Origin: Bradyrhizobium sp. CB1015
Lineage (GTDB): Bacteria; Pseudomonadota; Alphaproteobacteria; Rhizobiales; Xanthobacteraceae
Direction: 5' to 3'
DNA: 64,000 nucleotides
Assembly: GCF_025200925.1 (NCBI RefSeq)
Contig: NZ_CP104174.1
Span: 6,696,001 to 6,760,000 of the forward strand
Numbering within the stretch: the stretch's first letter is position 1; each line of letters starts with the position of its first letter. Of this stretch, positions 17,305 to 26,484 are shown piece after piece. The translations under genes and the position numbers were made by a program. Below the pieces are notes generated by a model. The model had not been told where the DNA came from, searched no databases, and saw only the letters and a program-made list of their open reading frames with translations.

Positions 17305-18651
17305 ATGAACATGAATGCCTTCGCTTCCTCCAACAGCCCCCTCACCCGCGAGGCCATGGAGCCGTTCTGGCTGCCGATGACGCCGAACCGGCAGTTCAAG
17401 TCGAAGCCGCGCATCTTCGTCGGCGCCGAAGGCATGCACTACATCACCGACGACAACAGGCGCATTCTCGACGGCATGGCGGGGCTGTGGTGCGTGAACG
17501 CAGGACATGCGCAAAGGCGCATCGTCGAGGCGATCCAGGCGCAGGCGGCGAAGCTCGACTTCGTCTCCTCGTTCCAGATGAGCCATCCGGCCGCCTTCGA
17601 GCTCGCCCGCCGCATCGCCGAGATCGCGCCCACCGGCCTGGACCACGTCTTCTTCACCAATTCCGGCTCGGAATCGGTCGACACCGCGCTGAAGATCGCG
17701 CGCGGCTATCACCGCGCCCGCGGTGAAGCCAGCCGCATCCGCTTCATCTCGCGCGCAAAAGCCTATCACGGCATGGGCTGGGGCGGCCTGTCGGTCAGCG
17801 GCATCGTCCGCCACCGCAGGGATTTCGGCCCGCTGCTGCCCGAGGTTGACCACCTCCCGCACACGCATGATCCCGAGCACGCGGCGTTCTCGCGCGGGCA
17901 GCCGCAATGGGGCGCGCATCTCGCCGACGAGCTGTCAAAGCTGCTGCAGGTCCACGATCCCTCCACCGTCGCCGCCGTCATCGTCGAGCCCGTGACCGGC
18001 TCCGGCGGCGTGCTGCCGCCACCGGTCGGCTATCTCGAGCGGTTGCGCCAGATCTGCGATCAGCACGGCATTCTCCTGATCTTCGACGAGGTGATCACGG
18101 GCTTCGGCCGCCTCGGCGCAGCGTTCGGCGCCAACGCCTTCGGCGTGACGCCCGACCTCATCACCTGCGCCAAGGGCATGACCAATGCCGCCGTGCCGAT
18201 GGGGGGCGTCGTCGTCAGCGGCAAGGTCTATGACGCGCTGATGCAGGGGCCGGACAACACGATCGAGCTGTTCCACGGCTACACCTATTCGGCCCATCCG
18301 CTGGCCTGCGCGGCCGGTCTTGCCGCGCTCGACGTGTATCAGGATCTTGGCCTGTTCGAGCGGGCGCGCCGCCTCGCGCCGGTGTGGGAGAACCATGCGC
18401 ACGGCTTGCGCAACCTCCCTCACGTCGTGGACATCCGCAACATCGGGCTGCTCGCCGCAATCGATCTGAAACCGCGCGAGCGTGCGCCGGGAGCGCGCGG
18501 CAGCGAATGCGCCAATCGCTGCTATGAGGACGGCATCCTGATCCGCGGCAGCGGCGACACGCTGCTGATCTCGCCGCCCCTGATCATCACCGTGGAACAG
18601 ATCGCCGAAATCTTTGCTGCCATCGGCCGTGCATTGAACAGCATCAGCTGA
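17305..18651 (+). CDS. Class III aminotransferase (omega-amino acid:pyruvate type)
   Basis: 448 residues. The start MNMNAFASSN at 17305 lies 17 bases after gntR. Features are FWLPMTPNRQFKSKPRI near the N-terminus, SGSESVDTALKIARGYHRARG, the cofactor Asp in LIFDEVITGFGR and the PLP lysine Lys290 in TCAKGMTNAAVPMGGV. The pattern fits beta-alanine/omega-amino acid:pyruvate aminotransferases. It would move the amino group of a beta- or omega-amino acid to pyruvate, fitting a pathway that first cleaves an amide. Exact substrate unknown. Confidence 0.9.
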   Translation: MNMNAFASSNSPLTREAMEPFWLPMTPNRQFKSKPRIFVGAEGMHYITDDNRRILDGMAGLWCVNAGHAQRRIVEAIQAQAAKLDFVSSFQMSHPAAFELARRIAEIAPTGLDHVFFTNSGSESVDTALKIARGYHRARGEASRIRFISRAKAYHGMGWGGLSVSGIVRHRRDFGPLLPEVDHLPHTHDPEHAAFSRGQPQWGAHLADELSKLLQVHDPSTVAAVIVEPVTGSGGVLPPPVGYLERLRQICDQHGILLIFDEVITGFGRLGAAFGANAFGVTPDLITCAKGMTNAAVPMGGVVVSGKVYDALMQGPDNTIELFHGYTYSAHPLACAAGLAALDVYQDLGLFERARRLAPVWENHAHGLRNLPHVVDIRNIGLLAAIDLKPRERAPGARGSECANRCYEDGILIRGSGDTLLISPPLIITVEQIAEIFAAIGRALNSIS

Positions 18652-18662
18652 CGGCCGACCTC

Positions 18663-19889
18663 CTAAAGTGCCGCCACCGTTGCAAAGCCGTGCTCCGCCG
18701 CCTCGAGGGCCGCGGCGATGTCGGCCTCGGTATGGGCGGCGCAGAGGAACATGTTGTGCTTGGGATGGAAGTAGACGCCCCTTGCAAGCATCGCGCTGCA
18801 GAAGGCCGAACCTTTCCGATAGTCCGGATCCCCCTCGAACAAAAGGGTCGGCATTTGCACGGGCCCCGATTGACGGATCGAAAGACCGAACTGACGGGAA
18901 CGCGTCTCGAGGCCGTCACGCAGCGTTTGTCCGAGCTGCGCAAGGCGGGTCGGAACATCGTCCCTGCGCACGATCTTCAATGTCGCGACGGCAGCAGCCA
19001 TGGCGACGGCGCCGGCCCAGAATGACCCGGTGACAAAGACCTGGGACGCAGCACGACGCAGCCAATCGGCTCCGGTCACGGCCGCCAGGGCATGACCATT
19101 GGCGATCGCCTTGCTCCAGGCCGACAAGTCGGGCCGAACACCAAGCCCTTCCCAGCTACCCGCGGCATTGAGGCGGAAGCCGGCGCGAACTTCGTCGATG
19201 AGCAGCGCAGCCCCCTTGCTGTCACAGATACGACGCGCCGCACGGGCGAACTCGACGGTGGGAAGTTCCTGGTCGAACCCGAGATCGTGGCGGAATGCCG
19301 AAATCAGAATTCCGGCAAGATCATCACCCGCCGCCTTGGCCGCCGCCTCAAGGCTCTCGACATCATTGAACGTGAAATATCCGAGATGGGCGCGATCCTC
19401 CGCGGTCACGCCGAGGAGCGACGGTGAGCACCACGGCACGGCACCATGATAGGCGCCCTTGGCGACGAGGATCTTTCGTCGACCTGTTGCAGCCCTTGCG
19501 ATCGTGACGCACGTCGTCGTCGCATCGGTGCCGTTCTTCTGAAACTGCGTCCAATCGGCATGTCCCACCAAATCGACGACAAGCTCGGCCAACTCGACCA
19601 TGACTTCGGCCGGACCATTGAGGCAGTCGCCGTCGCGCCGCTGACGCTCGGCGGCTTCCTCCACCTCGGGATGGTGATGGCCGAGCAGGTTGGGACCCCA
19701 GCTGCACATGAAGTCCACGTAGCGGTGACCGTCGACGTCCCAGAGCACGCCGCCCTCGCCGCGGCTGAAGAACTGCGGATACGTCTCCGGCAACTTGGCC
19801 GCGTGGAGATGTCCCCACATCCCGCCTGGCACGAGCTTCTCGGCCCGCGCGCGCAGGGCAGCATCCCTTGTCCTGATCAATTCCGGCAT
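18663..19889 (-). CDS. Class III PLP enzyme resembling glutamate-1-semialdehyde 2,1-aminomutase
   Basis: 408 residues, fold type I. Cofactor features are QKNGTDATTTC, Asp232 in LIDEVRAGFR and PLP lysine Lys260 in DLSAWSKAIANGH. The arrangement resembles HemL, but the context is catabolic rather than tetrapyrrole synthesis, and the SSG/NSGTEA loop of true HemL is changed. It is convergent with the omega-aminotransferase gene. Its promoter carries a TGATATATCA palindrome shared with the formamidase-like island, so it is probably a catabolic aminotransferase or aminomutase of that regulon. Confidence 0.85.
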   Translation of the reverse strand: MPELIRTRDAALRARAEKLVPGGMWGHLHAAKLPETYPQFFSRGEGGVLWDVDGHRYVDFMCSWGPNLLGHHHPEVEEAAERQRRDGDCLNGPAEVMVELAELVVDLVGHADWTQFQKNGTDATTTCVTIARAATGRRKILVAKGAYHGAVPWCSPSLLGVTAEDRAHLGYFTFNDVESLEAAAKAAGDDLAGILISAFRHDLGFDQELPTVEFARAARRICDSKGAALLIDEVRAGFRLNAAGSWEGLGVRPDLSAWSKAIANGHALAAVTGADWLRRAASQVFVTGSFWAGAVAMAAAVATLKIVRRDDVPTRLAQLGQTLRDGLETRSRQFGLSIRQSGPVQMPTLLFEGDPDYRKGSAFCSAMLARGVYFHPKHNMFLCAAHTEADIAAALEAAEHGFATVAAL

Positions 19890-19911
19890 GCCTTCTCTTC
19901 TCCTCTAACTT

Positions 19912-19921
19912 TGATATATCA
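19912..19921. promoter_or_regulatory. Operator-like palindrome TGATATATCA (site 1)
   Basis: An exact 10-base palindrome, extended as TTTGATATATCATATATGAC, lies 23 bases upstream of the aminomutase-like gene start. The same core recurs at 29353 and 32141. Its form, short arms around an AT centre, matches GntR/FCD operators in general. Confidence 0.6.
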
Positions 19922-20088
19922 TATATGACATTCCCGGTTACAAGGGAATTGCTGCTGACCCGAGCCGTAGACCTCGGCCACGGTCCGATTCTGAGCTGAC
20001 GAATATGAGCTTTCGGGAGGCGGCGAACCTTTGAAGGTTCTGTCGCAGAAGAAGCGCAGACGGTCAGTGCGCAAAGAACGACATCCTA

Positions 20089-20105
20089 TATTATATATGA
20101 AATGG
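20089..20105. promoter_or_regulatory. Degenerate copy of the operator before gntR (site 2)
   Basis: TATTATATATGAAAT, just upstream of the GntR gene, read on the other strand gives ATTTCATATATAATA, close to ATTTGATATATCA of the other sites with two changes in the core. Its position fits autoregulation. It is weaker than the other three copies. Confidence 0.4.
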
Positions 20106-20127
20106 ATTCGAACCCGTATCGGCGCGG

Positions 20128-20970
20128 ATGGCCGAAACGGCCCAGACCTTTCGGGGACCGAGAATGGTTGACGTTGAACAGAGACATGGCGAGGGCGGCG
20201 TGGGCCCGGTCGCGCGCGACAGCCTGACAAGCCTGGTCTACAACAATCTGCGCCAGGCGCTGATGGAAGGCCGGTTCTGGCCGGGCCATCGCTTCAAGAT
20301 TCGTGACCTTGCTGCGACCATGAACGTGTCGGAGACGCCCATTCGCGAAGCCCTGATGCAGCTCGTGCGCGGCCGCGCGCTCGAGATGCAGGCGGGACGC
20401 TCGATCATGGTCGCCCACATGACGGCCAAGCAGTATATCGAGCTCAGGACCGTCAGGCTGTTTCTCGAGGGACTTGCCGCCGAGCACGCAACCACGCGCA
20501 TCTCGGAAGCCGATATCGACAGGATGGAGGCCACTCACCGCGAGCTGATCAGCGCCGAGAAGGAGCACAGATGGTCCGACGCCGTTCGCGCCAACTGGCA
20601 ATTCCACCGCGGTCTCTATGATGGATCGGGGCTTCCCGAAGTGCTCGCCATCCTCGACGATATCTGGATGCGCAACGGACCCTTGTTGAATTTCCATTAC
20701 CCGCACGCGCCCCCGACCTATCCAAACGAACATCAGCACCTGTCCGTTCTCAAGAATCTGCGGCAGCGCCGGCCGGATAAGGTTCGCGAGTCGATCCAGG
20801 CGGACATGATGGAGGGCGGCCAGAATCTCGTCCGCTTGCTGGAAAAGCATGGCGGCACGCGCTTCATGACTCCCGAGACGGCCATCGACGAAGACGTCGA
20901 GGTTGAAGCGACGCAGACGCGCGCCGCACCACCTGCCAGAGCAGCACGCGCGAAATCCAGGCGGCGCTGA
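20128..20970 (+). CDS. GntR-family (FCD-type) regulator of the formamidase-like island
   Basis: 280 residues. N-terminal winged helix (about 33-95) with FKIRDLAATMNVSETPIREA, then an alpha-helical FCD-type domain with ELRTVRLFLEGLAAEHA, NWQFHRGLYD and NEHQHLSVL. The tail is basic and alanine-rich (RAARAKSRRR). An alternative ATG at 20164 has GGGGACCGAG upstream and leaves more room for the promoter. It lies between the aminomutase-like gene and the end of the formamidase-like operon. AT-rich palindromes before each unit of the island suggest it controls all of them. Confidence 0.87.
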   Translation: MAETAQTFRGPRMVDVEQRHGEGGVGPVARDSLTSLVYNNLRQALMEGRFWPGHRFKIRDLAATMNVSETPIREALMQLVRGRALEMQAGRSIMVAHMTAKQYIELRTVRLFLEGLAAEHATTRISEADIDRMEATHRELISAEKEHRWSDAVRANWQFHRGLYDGSGLPEVLAILDDIWMRNGPLLNFHYPHAPPTYPNEHQHLSVLKNLRQRRPDKVRESIQADMMEGGQNLVRLLEKHGGTRFMTPETAIDEDVEVEATQTRAAPPARAARAKSRRR

Positions 20971-20977
20971 AAGTTGC

Positions 20978-22654
20978 TCATGCGGGGCGAGGCGCCGTGA
21001 AGCGATCGAGGATGTTGCGGGTGATCCGCTGCGTGAACGGATCGCCGCGCTTCAGCCCCATCACCCATTCGCAGGTCGCCGCTGTCAGCACCTCGCCCTT
21101 GCCGCGGATCATGTGCACCATCATGCCTGAGCCGTATTTGTAGCGGGCCATACCCTCGGGCGTGACCTCGCCGGTGATGCATTCCACCAGGCCTTCGTGG
21201 TCGCTGCTGCGGATGTAGTAGCGGAAGCCCTCACCCTGCGGCTCGTCTTCGGCGAGGACGGCCGGCGCCATCGCCAGGATCTGGATGGTCTCGGGCTGCC
21301 CCTCGGCCGGGACGGGAAAAGGAAGGCCGTTGCGGAACGTGTAGTCCAGCCCGTCGACCTCGTAGGCAAAGATGTGCTGCTTGTCGCCGAAGATATCGGC
21401 ATAGTGCAGCCCTGTTCCGGCAAACGCCCAATGCTCCGGGCGATAGACCGTAAAGCCTCGTTGACCGTTCGGCGCGAAGCCGCCCCAGGATGCGTAGAGG
21501 CCGTGCGCACCGTTCACACCGACCGTCGAGGCGCCCGGCCAACGGACGTTGCGATCTTCCCAGGCAGACGTCATCAGGCGCGCGCGGTCCGTGCCGACGA
21601 CCGGGTCCTTGTGGATGGCCTTGAACTTGTAGCAGACTTGGCGCTTGCCATCGTCCTCGAGCCGGATCTGCCACAGGAAGTTCGCGCCGAAGCGCGCGAG
21701 CCGCCCGCCGCCCTCCACATAGCGCTCGATCGCCTCGCGCATCTCCCATGTCCAGTACTCGTCATGGCCGATGATGGTGACGCAAGGGTAGACGTCGAGT
21801 AGCTCGGGCCGGTAGTGAAGATCGGTCTGGGTGATCATGTCGAGGGCGTAGCCTTCCTTCTGCGCCCAGACCACGAAATGCCGATCGAACTGGGCCCAGC
21901 CCGCTGCCGCGTAATACTGGCCAAAGCCGTTGGAGAACGCCCACTCCTTCATCTGATAGCGTGGCGCGTCACCCATCTCGGGCGCGGGATCGGCGCAGAT
22001 GCGCGGTGCGCCTGATGGCAGCCAGACCACGCCGCGCGTCCATGGCCGCTGCAGCGACAACACCGGCGACGGCTCATCCCTGTCAGGACCTTCGACGCCG
22101 AAATAATGATTGGCACCGCCGAAATCATTGTAGGCGGTCCAGGTGCCCGTCGGCAGGATCATAAGTATCTTCGCGCGCCGCGTTTTCTCCGTCGGACGTA
22201 CGACGAAGAAATGATGCTGGACGAAGCGGGCCCCGTTCGCTCGCTCGCACGACGAGACCACACGATAAAAGCCCGAACGCAGATCCGGCGGCAAGGTCCA
22301 GCGATGAGCGACGGGCCAGTTGCAGCCTTTGCGATAGGCATCGGCCGGCGTAGCCGCGAACACCCCGTCAAGCGCATCGACCTCATGCACCATCTCGGGC
22401 TCGAGACCGTCGCGATAGATCTGCAACCGCCAGGCCTTTGCGGTCGCGGAGGAGCGAAAGACGACTTCGTCTCCCGGGTCGTAAGACATCGCATCGGTAT
22501 AGGTGTAGACCTCCGCGACGGCGGGATCGCCGCGCGGAACCTCATACCAGGGCTGGCTGGCCCAGTGCTCGTCCGCATACATCGGGCGCGCCTTGCGGGG
22601 AGCGACGTTGACGGATCCCAATTCCGGGGGGTGAAACTCAGGCTTGTCCGACAT
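20978..22654 (-). CDS. N,N-dimethylformamidase large-subunit-like protein, short form
   Basis: 558 residues from ATG 22654 (GGGAGG six bases before). It aligns by eye with the C-terminal two thirds of the neighbouring large subunit: RSGFYRVVSS, TGTWTAYNDFGGANHY (Tyr175) and the IIGHDEYWTWEMREAIERYV block (HDEYW at 297-301). The N-terminal lectin-like part of the longer paralogue is missing. In the known formamidase two Tyr and one Glu bind a single iron; Tyr175 and Glu299 are candidates here (inference). It is the last gene of the transporter operon and convergent with gntR. Confidence 0.8.
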   Translation of the reverse strand: MSDKPEFHPPELGSVNVAPRKARPMYADEHWASQPWYEVPRGDPAVAEVYTYTDAMSYDPGDEVVFRSSATAKAWRLQIYRDGLEPEMVHEVDALDGVFAATPADAYRKGCNWPVAHRWTLPPDLRSGFYRVVSSCERANGARFVQHHFFVVRPTEKTRRAKILMILPTGTWTAYNDFGGANHYFGVEGPDRDEPSPVLSLQRPWTRGVVWLPSGAPRICADPAPEMGDAPRYQMKEWAFSNGFGQYYAAAGWAQFDRHFVVWAQKEGYALDMITQTDLHYRPELLDVYPCVTIIGHDEYWTWEMREAIERYVEGGGRLARFGANFLWQIRLEDDGKRQVCYKFKAIHKDPVVGTDRARLMTSAWEDRNVRWPGASTVGVNGAHGLYASWGGFAPNGQRGFTVYRPEHWAFAGTGLHYADIFGDKQHIFAYEVDGLDYTFRNGLPFPVPAEGQPETIQILAMAPAVLAEDEPQGEGFRYYIRSSDHEGLVECITGEVTPEGMARYKYGSGMMVHMIRGKGEVLTAATCEWVMGLKRGDPFTQRITRNILDRFTAPRPA

Positions 22655-22733
22655 GACAGCCTCCCTGGTTCGAGTAGCCATCTCTTGCGAGAGATGGCGA
22701 TTTTGCATGTTGGGCCGAAATCGAGGCCGCAGT

Positions 22734-24995
22734 CTAGGTTTTGACCGGCATGACGAATGGCCTTGGATCGAGAAACCGGTTCACGACGTTCAACGTGATG
22801 GTGCTGATGTTGTTATCGTAGTTGTTGTGACCCAACGACATGCCGTAAGTGATCGATCCCGTCGCAAAGACAGCGCCGCCACGGGCGGTCTCGAAGAACA
22901 CCATGTCGGCGCGCACCAGCGCATTCTGCGTGCCGTCGAGGCCATCGACCACGGTGCGAAACTCCTCCGGCGTGGGCAGCGCGCCCGCGCCCAATCCTTC
23001 GGACGTCGCGATCCGCAACGCATGCGGCGGCGTTCCGAGCTCGAGATCGTACCGGTCGATCTCGCTGCCGACGGCACCATTGTAGCGAAACCCAAAATCG
23101 CCGAACTTCTCGTGACGGCCCGTGCCCTCGAAGATGAACGCGACGCGCGGATTCTCGCTTTCGGCGGTGCGCAGATAGTAGCCGCAGGTATCGTTGATCA
23201 TGGCCGAGAACCCGACGCCGACCAGCTTCTGCGGCGCAAAGCCCGAATGCCGCCAAAGCGAGCCCGGCTCGCCGGTGCCGGAAAGATGCACTTCGCCCGG
23301 CTCCGATTCCCAGGTGCGCGTTCCGGCCATGCCGCGGCGAACCTCCAGCGCTGCGGGCGCCGCCGGGTGAAAGCCGCAGCGCCAGTAGAACGCATTGCCT
23401 CCCATCGAGATGTGCCGCCCGCCGGCGTTCTGATACGCCATGATCGCGTTCATCATGTTGAAGCTGTAATATTCGGGATGGGTCGGCGTCATCATGACAC
23501 GGTAGGGAGCGAGCGCCCGCGCTCCTTCCCGGTCAAGCTCGACATCCGTGATCAGATCGTAGGCGATCCCCTTCTCCTCGAGCCAGTCGAGGATATGGGT
23601 GTCGTTGATCAAATTGAACCAATAGCCGCGTGGACGCATGTTGAGGACTGGCCGCAGCCAGGAGCTGTACGCTCGCCCCGAGCCGTCGACATGGCAATCA
23701 TAGGTCGACTGGCCGATCTCCGGGTTCTCCTGCATGAAGACGTCATCTTGCGGCAACCACAGAACGTGCTCCATCAGCGTTTCGAAGTGAACCTGATAGA
23801 GACGCAACGCGCTGTTGGCATAAGCCAGATATGTTGCGACTGAAGCGACCACGACGAGATCTGCGCGTCTGGACGCCTTGCCGGGCGTCACGAAGAAGGT
23901 GACGTAGCTTTCGCTGTCCCGGTCGGGATTGTCGCCACCCGACGTTAACCGGAGCGCATAGACGCCGGATCGCCAGTGGGCAGGCACATCGAGCGTGCAG
24001 GTGGTCTGCCACTCGCAATCGTAGATGTCGTCGCTGTGGAAATGAATCGCCGCATATTCGTTCGGCGACAGCCGCCAGTCGTGGACGGATCCGGACCAGT
24101 GAAAGCCGGTGACGCCCCTGCGGGGCAACTGGCGGAGGCTGCCATGCAGGCCGTTCGGCGAAATGTCCTTGATCGACAGCGACGGGATTCCGTTCGAGAA
24201 ATCCCAGCAGGCGACAAGCCCGGCATCGCTTGCTCCCGTTCGCTGCCGGCCGTCGAATACTCGCAGCGCCTCTGCGTCCAACGGACACGAAAAGACGCGC
24301 GGAGATTCGATCTTGCCGTCGAAGTGCGAGGTATATTGGCGATCACCGTTCGCATGATGGGCCGCGATCAGGAACGGCAGGCCGGAATCGAGCGCGGGCG
24401 CGGGCGGCAGGGCGAACGATTTCGAATGGGCAGCGGCCGGCCGAACGCCGTCTGCCGGAACGATCAGTGACAAGGTTACCGATCCCTGCGCAAGATCAAG
24501 TGCGCAGGAAGCGAACGCCCAGACGCGCGGGCGCAGCTTGACGTCGAGGGCAAAACGCACCGGCGCACCGCTCGCCTGGCCCAGCACCAGGACCAGATGC
24601 CCCTCCTCGTCGAGCTCGAGTGCATAGCCACGCGCCGAGCGCTCGCACCAATTTCCCAGCACGGCCTTGGCATTGTCCGCGATCCGCGTCGGATACACAT
24701 AGGCTCCGAAACACCAGTGCGTGCGGTTCGGGACCAGTGCACCGTCGTGATCGATGACGGCGTTGGATCCCGGGCGGATCGGTTGGTCGAGGCAGGCATG
24801 CTCACCGTCAATGGGGCTCGTCATCACCTCATATTTGAAGCCTGGGCCGTTGCTATCGACATCGCCGCAGCGCAGCCTGAGCACCTCGACCTTCACGCTC
24901 GGCCGCTTGCTGCTGAGCTGGAATCTGACGGCCTCGCCTGCCGGGACGCTGATGCGATCCGGATAGCCGAGATACTCGTTGGTCTTATAGATCAC
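22734..24995 (-). CDS. N,N-dimethylformamidase large (beta) subunit-like
   Basis: 753 residues, close to the length I recall for DMFase large subunits. The N-terminal third contains a lectin/LamG-like region with LVACWDFSNGI near 260. A C-terminal domain has ATYLAYANSALRLY (Tyr389/Tyr392), PRGYWFNLINDTHILDWLEE and MMTPTHPEYYSFNMMNAI (Glu508). The iron ligands of the characterised enzyme are two Tyr and one Glu; these conserved residues are plausible equivalents. It overlaps the small-subunit gene by 11 bases. Real substrate may be a different N-substituted amide imported by the linked transporter. Confidence 0.85.
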   Translation of the reverse strand: MIYKTNEYLGYPDRISVPAGEAVRFQLSSKRPSVKVEVLRLRCGDVDSNGPGFKYEVMTSPIDGEHACLDQPIRPGSNAVIDHDGALVPNRTHWCFGAYVYPTRIADNAKAVLGNWCERSARGYALELDEEGHLVLVLGQASGAPVRFALDVKLRPRVWAFASCALDLAQGSVTLSLIVPADGVRPAAAHSKSFALPPAPALDSGLPFLIAAHHANGDRQYTSHFDGKIESPRVFSCPLDAEALRVFDGRQRTGASDAGLVACWDFSNGIPSLSIKDISPNGLHGSLRQLPRRGVTGFHWSGSVHDWRLSPNEYAAIHFHSDDIYDCEWQTTCTLDVPAHWRSGVYALRLTSGGDNPDRDSESYVTFFVTPGKASRRADLVVVASVATYLAYANSALRLYQVHFETLMEHVLWLPQDDVFMQENPEIGQSTYDCHVDGSGRAYSSWLRPVLNMRPRGYWFNLINDTHILDWLEEKGIAYDLITDVELDREGARALAPYRVMMTPTHPEYYSFNMMNAIMAYQNAGGRHISMGGNAFYWRCGFHPAAPAALEVRRGMAGTRTWESEPGEVHLSGTGEPGSLWRHSGFAPQKLVGVGFSAMINDTCGYYLRTAESENPRVAFIFEGTGRHEKFGDFGFRYNGAVGSEIDRYDLELGTPPHALRIATSEGLGAGALPTPEEFRTVVDGLDGTQNALVRADMVFFETARGGAVFATGSITYGMSLGHNNYDNNISTITLNVVNRFLDPRPFVMPVKT

Positions 24996-25335
24996 CGGAA
25001 ACCTCCGCAGGCAGCGTCGTTCCCGTCATTTCCTGCCAACGCAGCTTGAAGACATGCCACTCCGCTTCGACAAGAGAGGTGAAGACGCGATCATCGACGA
25101 AAGGCATCGGATCGCCCCGACGCTTGGGGATGCGCGACAGCCGCCAGGCCTTGCCGGGTTCGAGCACGATCAGGACAAGCCGCCCTTCCGGCTTGCCCCA
25201 TCGCATCCGGGCCAACAGCTTGCGCAGTTCCGGGCTATGCACGCCGAGCGGACTTGCGCGGAACTCCTTGACGAGATCGAGCCTTCGGGGATCGATCACG
25301 TAGCGCAGCGCGCCGGGGTCACTGGTGTGATCCAT
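24985..25335 (-). CDS. N,N-dimethylformamidase small (alpha) subunit-like
   Basis: 116 residues. Segments RMRWGKPEGRLVLIVLEPGK, RRGDPMPFVDDRVF and EAEWHVFKLRW resemble the DMFase small subunit. It overlaps the large-subunit start by 11 bases, the same small-then-large order as in the known dmfA1-dmfA2 pair. It follows the transporter binding-protein gene by 48 bases. Only one small subunit is present for two large-subunit homologues. Confidence 0.82.
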   Translation of the reverse strand: MDHTSDPGALRYVIDPRRLDLVKEFRASPLGVHSPELRKLLARMRWGKPEGRLVLIVLEPGKAWRLSRIPKRRGDPMPFVDDRVFTSLVEAEWHVFKLRWQEMTGTTLPAEVSGDL

Positions 25336-25383
25336 GGCCGGTCCTCACTTACAAGTGCGAATGGCGGGAGAAGCTAATGCGGC

Positions 25384-26451
25384 TTAGCGGGTCAGCCAGG
25401 CCATCCACCGCTCACGCAGCTCGTTACGATGTTCGCCGATCCAGGCGAAATCGGGCTTGACCAGCTTTTCGTAGTTCTCCGGCGAGGTCGCGTAGAGATT
25501 GCGTTCCTCCGGCTTCAACAGCTCGATGGCCGACTTGCTGGCCGTCGCATAGTTGACAGCGCGCATGAACGGTACATGCGCGTCGGAGCTTGCATAGAAG
25601 AAGTCGAGATAGGCCATGGCGGCATTAAGGTCGGGCGCACCCTTGAGAACAGCCATGTAGCCGGTGTCGCGAATGGCCTGGTCCCAGGACATGGCAACCG
25701 GTACGCCCTCCTTCACGACGGCGAGCGCGCGGCCCGAGTAGCTCATGGCCATGACGACCTCGCGGCTACGCATAATCTGCTGCACCTGGTCGCCGGTCTT
25801 CCACCACACCGCGACATTGGAACGAATCTCGTCCAGCTTCTTGTAGGCGCGACTGATGTCCAGCGGGAAAAGCTGGTCCGGCTTGACGCCGTCGGCGAGG
25901 AGCGCGGCGACCGGAACCCACCAATCGCTGTCGCCGGTGTCTGGCAGCCCTCGCGGCCCGGGAAACTGCTTGACGTCCCAGAAGTCCGCCCATGTCTTGG
26001 GCGCCTTGGCCTTGAACGTTTCGGTATTGTAGGTGATCAGCATGCCGCCCGTCGTGCGAGCAACACCATAGGGCTGACAGGCGTCGGAGACGCCGAACTT
26101 CTGGACGCTCGGCAGTTTCGCACAGTCGATCTTCTCGAGCATGTCGGTGCGTCCGACCAGGTCGGGACCCGTTGCCGTGACGATGTCGAACTCCACCTTG
26201 CCGGTTCGCTGCATCGCCTTGGCGCGCGCCCACTGGTCGGGGACCTCGATTGCGACCGGGACGATTTCGACATTCTTGGCCTTGTTGAAGGGATCGTAGA
26301 AATATTTCGCGAGGGTGTTGCCCATCAGGCCACCGGTCGTTGCAATCACCAATTGGTCTTCCAGTTTTTCGGCCGCAGCCGGCAACGCTCCACAAAGAAC
26401 CGAAGCAAGCACGACAGCTGCCGAGTTCCACATCCAACCTGTTTTCAGCAT
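25384..26451 (-). CDS. ABC transporter substrate-binding protein (polyamine/PotD-like)
   Basis: 355 residues with a signal peptide (NSAAVVLASVLCGALPAAAE). The mature protein has the PotD/AfuA-type type II periplasmic fold, seen as LVIATTGGLMGNTLAKYFYD, WADFWDVKQFPGPRGLPD and GYMAVLKGAPDLNAAMAYLDF. It is encoded after the two permeases and before the formamidase-like subunits in one operon, so the cargo is probably the amide or amine those enzymes use. Confidence 0.88.
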   Translation of the reverse strand: MLKTGWMWNSAAVVLASVLCGALPAAAEKLEDQLVIATTGGLMGNTLAKYFYDPFNKAKNVEIVPVAIEVPDQWARAKAMQRTGKVEFDIVTATGPDLVGRTDMLEKIDCAKLPSVQKFGVSDACQPYGVARTTGGMLITYNTETFKAKAPKTWADFWDVKQFPGPRGLPDTGDSDWWVPVAALLADGVKPDQLFPLDISRAYKKLDEIRSNVAVWWKTGDQVQQIMRSREVVMAMSYSGRALAVVKEGVPVAMSWDQAIRDTGYMAVLKGAPDLNAAMAYLDFFYASSDAHVPFMRAVNYATASKSAIELLKPEERNLYATSPENYEKLVKPDFAWIGEHRNELRERWMAWLTR

Positions 26452-26484
26452 CGACGATCTCCTCTCTGGCTTCTCACTGGCTCG

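Noticed and set aside
20104..20116. GGATTCGAACCCG, which on the minus strand looks like a tRNA T-arm
   Set aside because: The T-stem pairs only at its first two positions, and no acceptor, anticodon or D-arm could be found around it.
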